Assembly: GCF_019745455.1 (NCBI RefSeq)
Contig: NZ_JAIETD010000043.1
Coordinates: forward strand, 1 to 53,407
DNA: 53,407 nt
Direction of reading: 5' to 3'
DNA from: Methylobacterium sp.
GTDB taxonomy: Bacteria; Pseudomonadota; Alphaproteobacteria; Rhizobiales; Beijerinckiaceae
Part shown: positions 29,263-36,573 of the stretch, piece after piece
Numbering within the stretch: the first letter of the stretch is position 1
Layout of the letters: each line of letters starts with the position of its first letter
The notes under the pieces: model-generated
What the model saw: the letters and a program-made list of their open reading frames with translations, nothing else
Database searches by the model: none
Told to the model about the DNA's origin: nothing
Made by a program: the position numbers and the translations under genes

Positions 29263-29868
29263 TCAAAACTCGATTCCCACCTGCGCCTTAACCCCCGCCG
29301 CGAAATGGTGCTTGACGCTGCCCATCTCGGTGACGAGGTCCGCGGCCTCGATCAGCGCCGGCTTGGCGTTGCGGCCGGTGACGATCACGTGGAGCCCAGG
29401 CCGGCGCGCCTGAAAGGCCGCGACTACATCGCCGATCGGCAGGTAATCGTAGCGCAGCGCGATGTTGAGCTCGTCGAGGAGGACGAGGCCGATCGTCGGG
29501 TCGTCCATGAGCTCGATGGCCTTGGCCCAGGCCTGCTCGGCGGCGGCGATGTCGCGGGCCTTGTCCTGCGTCTCCCAGGTGAAGCCTTCGCCGAGCGTAT
29601 GCCACGCCACCCGGTCGCCGAACGCCTTGAGCGCGTGCTTCTCGCCTGTGTCCCAGGCGCCCTTGATGAACTGCACCACGCCGACCCGCCAGCCATGACC
29701 GAGTGCCCTGAGTACGAGGCCGAGCCCAGCAGTGGTCTTGCCCTTGCCGGGGCCGGTATTGACGATGAGGAGACCCTTCTCGATCGTCTTCTCCGCCACT
29801 TCGGCGTCCTGGACGGCCTTGCGCTTCTCCATCTTCTCGCGGTGGCGGGTCGCGTCGTCGATGCTCAT
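29263..29868 (-). CDS. cobO: Cob(I)yrinic acid a,c-diamide adenosyltransferase
   Basis: CobO (BtuR/CobA family), 201 residues, adds the 5'-deoxyadenosyl group to the corrinoid cobalt. It has the inverted-type P-loop NTGPGKGKTTAGLGLVLRA, QFIKGAWDTGE, and VLLDELNIALRYDYL. The frame is open far upstream, but the ATG at 29868 overlaps the cobP stop by 4 nt and gives the family length. Convergent with the receiver gene. Confidence 0.95.
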   Translation of the reverse strand: MSIDDATRHREKMEKRKAVQDAEVAEKTIEKGLLIVNTGPGKGKTTAGLGLVLRALGHGWRVGVVQFIKGAWDTGEKHALKAFGDRVAWHTLGEGFTWETQDKARDIAAAEQAWAKAIELMDDPTIGLVLLDELNIALRYDYLPIGDVVAAFQARRPGLHVIVTGRNAKPALIEAADLVTEMGSVKHHFAAGVKAQVGIEF

Positions 29869-30398
29869 GAGGACAGTCCGGGTTGAGGTTTGACGAGTAT
29901 CGGCAGCCCGGCGACCATGAAGATCACGCGGTCGGCCTGCGCCGCCAGGCGCTGATGCAGCCGGCCGGCCTCGTCGCGAAAACGCCGGGCGAGCGCGTTG
30001 TCGGGCACGATCCCGAGCCCGACCTCGTTGCCGACGAGCACGATGGGGCCCGCCACGGAGGCGCAGGCGTCGAGGAGGCCATCGACGGCGTTCGGGATGT
30101 CGGCCTCGGACAGGATCAGGTTGGTCATCCACAGGGTCAGGCAATCGACCAGCACCGGGCCCCGCGCGGCCGCGACAGCCTCGGCGAGATCGATCGGCGC
30201 GTCGCGCGTCACCCACTCCGTCGAGCGCCGTTCGCGATGGAGCGCGATCCGCGCCCGCATCTCGTCGTCGAAGGCCTGGGCGGTGGCGATGTAGAGCCAG
30301 GGTGGCGGCATGGCCTCGATCAGGGCCTCGGCATGGACGCTCTTGCCGGAGCGTGCGCCGCCGAGCACCAGTGTAACCTGAGGAGAAGCCTGCCGCAT
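29865..30398 (-). CDS. cobP: Adenosylcobinamide kinase / adenosylcobinamide-phosphate guanylyltransferase
   Basis: CobP (CobU in Salmonella), 177 residues, phosphorylates adenosylcobinamide and transfers GMP to it. P-loop LVLGGARSGKS, the guanylated-histidine region RIALHRERRSTEW, VLVDCLTLWMTNL, and VGNEVGLGIVPDNALARRFRD. AAGGA lies 6 nt before the start. It overlaps cobO by 4 nt and is divergent from the riboswitch-led operon. Confidence 0.95.
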   Translation of the reverse strand: MRQASPQVTLVLGGARSGKSVHAEALIEAMPPPWLYIATAQAFDDEMRARIALHRERRSTEWVTRDAPIDLAEAVAAARGPVLVDCLTLWMTNLILSEADIPNAVDGLLDACASVAGPIVLVGNEVGLGIVPDNALARRFRDEAGRLHQRLAAQADRVIFMVAGLPILVKPQPGLSS

Positions 30399-30500
30399 CG
30401 GCGTCCTTTAGCGCGAAACACGGGGCCCCGGTCAACGAAGGCGAGAAAGCTGACGCGGAGCGCGTTGTAAGCCACGGCGCGAGAGCGTAGAAGCGTTGTC

Positions 30501-30667
30501 GGACGGTGCCCCGGCGACGGGGTGAAAAGGGAATGCGGTGACGAGGGAGACCTTGGATTCCGCGGCTGCCCCCGCAACTGTGAGCGGCGAGTGCCTGCCA
30601 TCGGCCACTGGAGCGATCCGGGAAGGCGGCAGGGACAGCGACCCGCGAGCCAGGAGACCTGCCGTCC
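30501..30667 (+). ncRNA. Cobalamin riboswitch
   Basis: The stretch carries the conserved blocks of the class in order: GGTGCCCC, AAAAGGGAATGCGGTG, TGCCCCCGCAACTGTGAGCGG, CCACTGG, CGGGAAGGC and the B12 box AGCCAGGAGACCTGCC. The ends GGACGG (30501-30506) and CCGTCC (30662-30667) pair as P1. It lies 50 nt before cbtB. A GC-rich palindrome (CCGCCGGCGG) between it and the cbtB ribosome site could be the switching element. It would shut the cobalt-uptake/cobalamin operon when B12 is plentiful. Confidence 0.95.
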
Positions 30668-30717
30668 TCCCGCATATCCTCGACGCCGCCGGCGGGGCGG
30701 TTGGAGACTTGAAGCCG

Positions 30718-30894
30718 ATGACGACCAGCACTCTCACCCTTGCCGGCACCCGCACCAACGAGCGCCTCGGCGCCGTCCTGGTCGCCGCCATGCTCGGCCT
30801 CGGCCTCGTCTTCATGGCCGGCTTCGCGCCCTCGATGGCGCTCCACAATGCGGCTCACGATTTCCGCCACGCGCAGAACTTCCCCTGCCACTGA
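30718..30894 (+). CDS. cbtB: CbtB, small subunit of a predicted cobalt transporter
   Basis: A 58-residue protein with one membrane helix (LGAVLVAAMLGLGLVFMAGF) and a C-terminal histidine-bearing tail (HNAAHDFRHAQNFPCH) that is the likely cobalt site. This layout, the riboswitch before it and CbtA after it define CbtB. The ATG at 30718 is 50 nt past the riboswitch, with GGAG 11 nt ahead. No transport data are known to me for this exact protein. Confidence 0.9.
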   Translation: MTTSTLTLAGTRTNERLGAVLVAAMLGLGLVFMAGFAPSMALHNAAHDFRHAQNFPCH

Positions 30895-30930
30895 TCCGTC
30901 CGTCCAGGACCTGAAGGCAGGATCCATCCC

Positions 30931-31677
30931 ATGATCATCCGGCTCGTGTCGGCGGCTCTCGTCGCCGGCTTCATCGCGGCTATCGTCGCCACCGGTCTCC
31001 AGCTGACGCTGACCTCGCCGCTGATAATCGCGGCCGAGCGCTACGAGACGCAGGCCGCGGCGCCTGCGGCGTCGTTTGCCGAACTTCCGTCGCTGATCGT
31101 TCGCGTGCATGGCGGGGCTCATTCGCACGACGAAGTCGCCAAGGCGACCGATTGGGCGCCGGCGCCCGGCTTTCAGCGCATGGCCTTCACGGCTCTCGCG
31201 ACCCTCGTCGGCGGCGTCGGATACGCGCTCCTGCTGGGCGCAGTCCTCCTCGCCTGCGGCCGCGAACCGACGCCGGAGACGAGCCTCGGCTTCGCGATCG
31301 CCGGCTTCCTCGCGGTCTCCCTCGCCCCGGCGCTCGGCCTTCCGCCGGAACTGCCCGGCATGCCGGCGGCCCCTCTCGAAACCCGTCAGTATTGGTGGGT
31401 GATGACGGCCCTTGCAACGGCGATCGGCCTCTACCTCGTCGCGATCCGTCGCACGACGATCGCCATCCTCGGCGGCCTCGTCCTCATGGTCACGCCTCAT
31501 CTCGCCGGGGCGCCGGAGACCGACCACACCGCCTCCGCGCTGCCGGCCGGCTACGCTGCGCAGTTCGCGGCGCGCTCGCTCGGGATCAGCTTCGTGTTCT
31601 GGAGCGTGATCGGCCTCGCCTTCGCATGGGCCTGGGCCATCGTCGCCCGCCCGCGCCCGGCTGCTGCCCGTGCCTGA
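30931..31677 (+). CDS. cbtA: CbtA, membrane subunit of a predicted cobalt transporter
   Basis: A 248-residue membrane protein with about five to six helices and a histidine-bearing loop (VHGGAHSHDE, about residue 60-69) on one side. First helix LVSAALVAGFIAAIVATGL; later segments WWVMTALATAIGLYLVAI and TPHLAGAPE. CbtA-CbtB pairs are B12-regulated cobalt carriers by genomic context. Its end overlaps the next gene by 8 nt. Confidence 0.9.
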   Translation: MIIRLVSAALVAGFIAAIVATGLQLTLTSPLIIAAERYETQAAAPAASFAELPSLIVRVHGGAHSHDEVAKATDWAPAPGFQRMAFTALATLVGGVGYALLLGAVLLACGREPTPETSLGFAIAGFLAVSLAPALGLPPELPGMPAAPLETRQYWWVMTALATAIGLYLVAIRRTTIAILGGLVLMVTPHLAGAPETDHTASALPAGYAAQFAARSLGISFVFWSVIGLAFAWAWAIVARPRPAAARA

Positions 31678-32059
31678 GGTCGTCCTCTACGTCTGCACCA
31701 CCTGCCGCATGGGGGACGACGCATCGGAGGCGCGCGCCGGCGCGCGCCTGCTCACGGCGCTGCAGGCTGTGAATGCCAGCGACGATGTCCGGATCGAGGG
31801 CGTCGAGTGCCTGTCGGTCTGCAAGCGCCCCTGCACCGTCGCCGTCGCGTCGGAGGGCCGCTGGACCTACATCTACGGCGACCTCGACCCTGCGGCATCC
31901 GCCGCGACGATCCTCGACGGCTTGAGTCTCTATGCCGGCACGCCGGACGGAATCGTACCCTGGAAGGCGAGGCCCGAGGCCTTCCGCAAGGGCGTCGTCG
32001 CCCGGATCCCACCGTTCCCGCCAAGGGCGGCCCACCCTCTCGCGGACGCAGCCGAATGA
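31670..32059 (+). CDS. DUF1636 protein, probable metal- or [2Fe-2S]-binding thioredoxin-like
   Basis: A 129-residue protein with a GTG start inside the end of cbtA. Five cysteines, C9-x2-C12 near the start and C47-x3-C51-x3-C55 (VECLSVCKRPC), resemble a thioredoxin-like ferredoxin site; the tail RIPPFPP is typical of DUF1636. Its stop overlaps the cobW start by 4 nt. The family's role is unknown to me; context points to cobalt handling or to redox supply for chelation. Confidence 0.85.
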   Translation: MPEVVLYVCTTCRMGDDASEARAGARLLTALQAVNASDDVRIEGVECLSVCKRPCTVAVASEGRWTYIYGDLDPAASAATILDGLSLYAGTPDGIVPWKARPEAFRKGVVARIPPFPPRAAHPLADAAE

Positions 32060-33090
32060 GCCTCGTGTCGAAGATTCCCTGCACCATCGTCACCGGGTTC
32101 CTCGGGGCCGGCAAAACGACCCTCGTGCGCCACCTCGTCGAGAATGCCGGCGGGCGCCGCCTCGCGATCGTCGTCAACGAGTTCGGCGATATAGGCTTCG
32201 ACGGCTCTTTTCTGGCCGCCTGCGGCATTGAGGGCTGCGGCGACGAGGACATCGTCGAGCTCGCCAATGGCTGCATCTGCTGCACCGTCGCCGACGATTT
32301 CGTGCCTGCCCTCAACAAGCTCCTCGACCGGGCCGAGCCGCCCGAGCACATCCTGATCGAGACCTCGGGACTCGCCTTGCCGAAACCTCTGGTCCAGGCC
32401 TTCCAATGGCCTGCGATCCGCTCGCGGGTGACGGTGGATGGGGTCATCGCGGTGGTTGACGGCCCCGCTGTGGCCGCAGGGTTCTTCGCCGACGATCCGG
32501 CCGCCCTCGCCGCCCAGCGCGCCGAGGATGCGAGCGTCGACCACGACAATCCCCTCGAGGAGGTGTTCGAGGACCAGCTTCTCTGCGCCGACCTCGTCAT
32601 CGTCAACAAGGCCGACCTCCTCGACGAGGCCGGCCGCGCCGCCGTGCGCGCCGAGATCGAGGCGCATCTGCCCCGCGCCGTGAAGATGGTCGAGACCGAG
32701 CAAGGCCGCATCGACCCTGCGGTGCTGCTCGGCCTCGGTGCGGCGGCGGAAGACGATCTCCAGAACCGTCCTTCGCATCATGGCGAGGGCGAGGATCACG
32801 ACCACGACGATTTCGACACCGTCGCGATCACGGTTCCACCCAGCGCCACGGCGGAGGATCTTGCGGCCCGCGTCGCCCGCGCCACCGAGACGGCGGGAGT
32901 CCTGCGGATCAAGGGGTTCGCCGAAGTGTCGGGCAAGCCGATGCGCCTCGTCGTCCAGGGCGTCGGCACCCGCGTCGTGCACCATTACGACCGACCCTGG
33001 CGCGGCAATGAAACCCGCGACGGCCGCCTCGTGGTGATCGGCCTGAAGGGCTTCGACCGGGACGCGGTGGCGTCGGCTTTGGCGGGATAG
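32056..33090 (+). CDS. cobW: CobW, GTPase metallochaperone for cobalt
   Basis: CobW, 344 residues, a G3E-family GTPase thought to load cobalt for CobN. P-loop GFLGAGKTT near residue 14, metal site CICC in ELANGCICCTV, guanine motif VNKAD, and a histidine/aspartate-rich insert (HHGEGEDHDHDD) before the C-terminal domain. Starts in a 4-nt overlap with the DUF1636 gene and ends 6 bp before cobN. The upstream in-frame sequence (from 31807) is a shadow of the DUF1636 gene. Confidence 0.95.
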   Translation: MSLVSKIPCTIVTGFLGAGKTTLVRHLVENAGGRRLAIVVNEFGDIGFDGSFLAACGIEGCGDEDIVELANGCICCTVADDFVPALNKLLDRAEPPEHILIETSGLALPKPLVQAFQWPAIRSRVTVDGVIAVVDGPAVAAGFFADDPAALAAQRAEDASVDHDNPLEEVFEDQLLCADLVIVNKADLLDEAGRAAVRAEIEAHLPRAVKMVETEQGRIDPAVLLGLGAAAEDDLQNRPSHHGEGEDHDHDDFDTVAITVPPSATAEDLAARVARATETAGVLRIKGFAEVSGKPMRLVVQGVGTRVVHHYDRPWRGNETRDGRLVVIGLKGFDRDAVASALAG

Positions 33091-33096
33091 CTCGCC

Positions 33097-36000
33097 ATGC
33101 ACCTGATCCGCATCGATACGGTCTCCCTCGACGAGGGCGAAGCCGCGGTCGATCTCGGGCAGGCGCCGGGGGATGTCGTTTTCCTGTCCTTCACCGATTC
33201 CGACCTCGTCGGCGTGGCGGCGGCGCATTCGGCGGAAGCGGCGGACTATCAGCAGGCCCACTTCCCAACCCTTCGGCTCGCCAAGTTGGCGAAGCTCCGC
33301 CATCCGATGTCGGTGGACCTCTATGTCGAGGCGGTGATCGCCAAGGCCAGGATCGTGGTGATCCGATGCCTCGGCGGCCTCGATTATTGGCGCTACGGAG
33401 TCGAGCGCGCCTCGGCGGCCGCCCGCAGCCATGGCGTCGCCCTGGCTGTCCTGCCCGGCGATGACCGGCCGGATGCGCGGCTCGACGCTTTTTCCACCGT
33501 TTCACCTGAGATGTCGGCGACCCTGGACGCCTATTTCCGCGCCGGAGGATCAGGCAACCTGCGCCGGATGCTGCGGCGGCTCGCCGGCGAGATCGGCTGG
33601 CCCATCGCGGCTGAGCCGCCACAGGCGTTGCCGCGCGGCTTTACCTGTTGCCCTGGCTGCGGGCCTGTGTCGTGGGAGCATGCCCGCGAAGTGGGGCGCA
33701 GCTCCATTGCCGATCGCGAGGGGAACAACGCGCCGCTCGCGCTCCTCCTCGTCTATCGCTCGGCGATCCTGGGCGGCGATAGCGGGCCGGCGGCGGTGCT
33801 CGCCTCCGAACTCGGCGCCCGTGGCATCGCCTCCGTCGCGGTCGCGGTGTCGAGCCTCAAGGACCCGGAGGCGCTTGGCGCCCTTCGAGACGCGATCGCA
33901 CGGCAGAAGCCCGACATCGTCATCGCCGCCACCGCCTTCTCGGCCCGCGAGGATGCCGGCTTCGTCCTCGACGCCGCCGACTGCCCGGTGATCCAGGCCT
34001 TCACCCTCGGCTCGCCCCGTGACGCCTGGGCGGCCTCTTCGCGCGGCATGGGCGCCGCCGACCTCGCCATGCAGATCGCTCTGCCCGAATTCGACGGTCG
34101 CCTCTCGGGCTTCCCGATCTCGTTCAAGGAGGAGGCCCCGGAAGTCGAGGGCTTCGGCGGGCGCCGAGCGCGGCCCTATGCCGACGGCATCGCGGCTCTG
34201 GCCGACAGGGCCGCCGCCTGGATCAGGCTGAGACGCCTTCCGCCGGCCGAACGTCGGATCGCCCTGGTGTTGTCGGACTACCCGGCCCGCGGCGGCCGGG
34301 CCGGCTTTGCCGTCGGACTCGACACGCCGGAGAGCGCACGCGCGATCGCCTCGGTTCTGCAGGCCGAAGGCTACACGGTTCGAGACCTGCCGGACGCCGA
34401 ACAGCTGATGCGCGGGCTCACCGAGGACGAACCCGACTTCATCGTGCCGCTGGACGATTACCGTGCCTGGCTCGCCGGGCTGCCGGAGGCGTTGCGCGCG
34501 ACCCTCGATGCGCGTTGGGGCAGACCGGAGGATGACCCGTTCTTTACGAGGGGCGCCTTCCGGTTCCGCTCCGTTTCCTCAGTCTCCAACCCGGACCCCC
34601 ATCCTGAGGCGCGAAGCCTCGAAGGAGGACTCCAGGGATCGCAGCGGCCTCTGGAGCCCTCCTTCGAGGCCGCTGACGCGGCACCTCAGGATGAGGTTGT
34701 GGGCGGCAGGTGTGGTCAACTACGCATCTTCCTCCAGCCCGACCGCGGCCGATGCTCGGACCGGAAGGCCGGCTACCACGACCCCGACGAGCCGCCGACG
34801 CATGCCTATCTCGCCTTCCATCTCGGGCTGCGGAGACGTTTCGATGCGCTGATCCATCTCGGCACCCACGGCACCACCGAATGGCTGCCGGGCAAGGCCG
34901 TCGCCCTGTCGCCGGATTGCTGGCCGGCGCTCTGCATCGGCGCCTTGCCGGTGATCTATCCCTTCATCGTCGACGATCCGGGCGAGGCCGCGCCGCTGAA
35001 GCGCCGGCTCGGCGGCATCGCCCTCGGCCACCTGACGCCGCAGGCGGTGCAGGCAGGCCTGAGCCCGGAGGCGGCGCGCCTGCGCGAGCTCGTCGAGGAA
35101 TACTCGGCAGCGAGCGTGCTCGACCCGCGCCGGGCCGCGATCCTGAGCCGGTCGATCCTCGACGAGGCGCAGGCCGAAGGGCTCACGACCGGGGCCGGCA
35201 TCGATGCCGACACGCCGATGGCCGATGCGCTGGCCGCCCTCGACGCGCATCTCTGCGATCTCGCCGAGGTCACCACCCGCGACGGGCTCCACGTCTTCGG
35301 TGAGGCCGCGCCGGATGCCGCCGAGGCCGTGAGGGCCTGCGCAGCCGGTGAGCGGGCGGGCCTGCTCGCCGCCCTCGACGGCCGCTTCGTGCCGCCGGGA
35401 CCTGCCGGATCGCCCTCACGCGGCCGCGCCGACGTCATGCCCACGGGGCGAAACCTCACCACCCTCGACCCGCGCGCGATCCCGACCCGCGCCGCAGCGA
35501 CGCTCGGGGCAAAAGCCGCCGATGCCGTGGTGCTGCGCTACCTGCAGGACGAGGGCGAGTATCCCGCGCGCATCGTCATGGATCTTTGGGCCTCGCCGAC
35601 CCTTCGCACCGGCGGCGAGGACGTCGCCCACGCCCTCGCCCTGATGGGCGTGGGCCCGGTCTGGGACCATGCCTCGACCCGTGTGACCGGCTTCGAGATC
35701 CTGCCGCTCGCCCTCCTCGATCGCCCGCGCATCGACGTGACGGTGCGAGTCTCCGGCGCCTTTCGCGATACCTTTCCCGAGACGCTCTCGCTCCTCGACA
35801 GGGCCGCCCGCGCCGTCGCCGAGCGGTCGGAAAGCGATGAGGAGAATCCTCTCGCCGCTGCCGTTCGCCGTGGCGAGACGCCGGCACGGATCTACGGCGC
35901 CGCGCCGGGTCGCTACGGTGCGGGAGCCGGCGAACTCGCCCTCGACGGCGCCTGGGAGAACCGGGACGAGCTCGGCAGGGCCTATCTCGACGCTACCACC

Positions 36001-36573
36001 CACGCCTATGGGGGCGCCTCCGATCTGCCCGACGATGGGTTCGCCGATCGGGTCTCGCGGGCCGATGCCTATGTCCATGCCTTCGACGTCGCCGAGCGCG
36101 ACCTCCTCGACGGCGATGCCGCGGTCGAGGCCATGGGCGGGTTCGCCGCCGCTGCGGCTCTGTCCGGCGCCAGTCCGACCCTCTACAGCCTCGACGTCTC
36201 CAAGCCCGAGACGCCCCGCGCCCGCACGGCCCGCGAGGACGTTTCCCGTCTGATCCGCGGCAAGCTCACCCATCCGCGCTGGATCGCGGCGCAGCTCCGG
36301 CACGGCTATCGCGGCGCGCAGGAACTGGCGCAGGGGGTCGACGCGGTCTTCGTCCTCGCCGCGACGACCGATGCCGTCTCGGACGCCGATCTCGACCGGC
36401 TCTACGGCGCCTTCATCGCCGATGCCGAGACCTTCGATCGGCTTCGCGCGGCCAACCCGGCGGCGGCCCGCGCCATCCTCGAGCGGTTTGACGATGCTCG
36501 CGAGCGCGGACTCTGGCAGACACGCCGCAACGCCATGGCCGCCGACGAGCTCCTGCGCGAGGCCGCCGAATGA
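33097..36573 (+). CDS. cobN: Cobaltochelatase subunit CobN, with an in-frame palindromic-element insert
   Basis: CobN, 1,158 residues, the large subunit that, with CobS and CobT, inserts cobalt into hydrogenobyrinic acid a,c-diamide. Core motifs such as HLGTHGTTEWLPGKAVAL, VIYPFIVDDPGEA and DLWASPTLRTGGEDV are intact. Residues about 501-534 (encoded by 34596-34697) are foreign: a palindromic element inserted between FRFR and the conserved QPDRGRCSDRKAGYHDP. The gene stays open, so the product probably tolerates it as a surface loop. It ends in a 4-nt overlap with cobG. cobS/cobT are not in the window. Confidence 0.94.
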   Translation: MHLIRIDTVSLDEGEAAVDLGQAPGDVVFLSFTDSDLVGVAAAHSAEAADYQQAHFPTLRLAKLAKLRHPMSVDLYVEAVIAKARIVVIRCLGGLDYWRYGVERASAAARSHGVALAVLPGDDRPDARLDAFSTVSPEMSATLDAYFRAGGSGNLRRMLRRLAGEIGWPIAAEPPQALPRGFTCCPGCGPVSWEHAREVGRSSIADREGNNAPLALLLVYRSAILGGDSGPAAVLASELGARGIASVAVAVSSLKDPEALGALRDAIARQKPDIVIAATAFSAREDAGFVLDAADCPVIQAFTLGSPRDAWAASSRGMGAADLAMQIALPEFDGRLSGFPISFKEEAPEVEGFGGRRARPYADGIAALADRAAAWIRLRRLPPAERRIALVLSDYPARGGRAGFAVGLDTPESARAIASVLQAEGYTVRDLPDAEQLMRGLTEDEPDFIVPLDDYRAWLAGLPEALRATLDARWGRPEDDPFFTRGAFRFRSVSSVSNPDPHPEARSLEGGLQGSQRPLEPSFEAADAAPQDEVVGGRCGQLRIFLQPDRGRCSDRKAGYHDPDEPPTHAYLAFHLGLRRRFDALIHLGTHGTTEWLPGKAVALSPDCWPALCIGALPVIYPFIVDDPGEAAPLKRRLGGIALGHLTPQAVQAGLSPEAARLRELVEEYSAASVLDPRRAAILSRSILDEAQAEGLTTGAGIDADTPMADALAALDAHLCDLAEVTTRDGLHVFGEAAPDAAEAVRACAAGERAGLLAALDGRFVPPGPAGSPSRGRADVMPTGRNLTTLDPRAIPTRAAATLGAKAADAVVLRYLQDEGEYPARIVMDLWASPTLRTGGEDVAHALALMGVGPVWDHASTRVTGFEILPLALLDRPRIDVTVRVSGAFRDTFPETLSLLDRAARAVAERSESDEENPLAAAVRRGETPARIYGAAPGRYGAGAGELALDGAWENRDELGRAYLDATTHAYGGASDLPDDGFADRVSRADAYVHAFDVAERDLLDGDAAVEAMGGFAAAAALSGASPTLYSLDVSKPETPRARTAREDVSRLIRGKLTHPRWIAAQLRHGYRGAQELAQGVDAVFVLAATTDAVSDADLDRLYGAFIADAETFDRLRAANPAAARAILERFDDARERGLWQTRRNAMAADELLREAAE
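34596..34697. repeat. Palindromic element, copy 3, inside cobN
   Basis: A 102-bp copy (34 codons) of the family. The outer arms CATCCTGAGG / CCTCAGGATG and inner arms CCTCGAAGGAGGACTCCAG / CTGGAGCCCTCCTTCGAGG are well kept. Against copy 2 the left arm lacks 12 nt and the right hairpin is 2 nt shorter (GCCGCTGACGCGGC). Read in the cobN frame it gives HPEARSLEGGLQ...PLEPSFEAADAAPQDE, with no stop. Confidence 0.92.

Noticed and set aside
29263..31527. A 754-codon minus-strand frame ending in cobO
   Set aside because: Only the last 201 codons are CobO; the rest overlaps cobP, the riboswitch and cbtBA in wrong frames.
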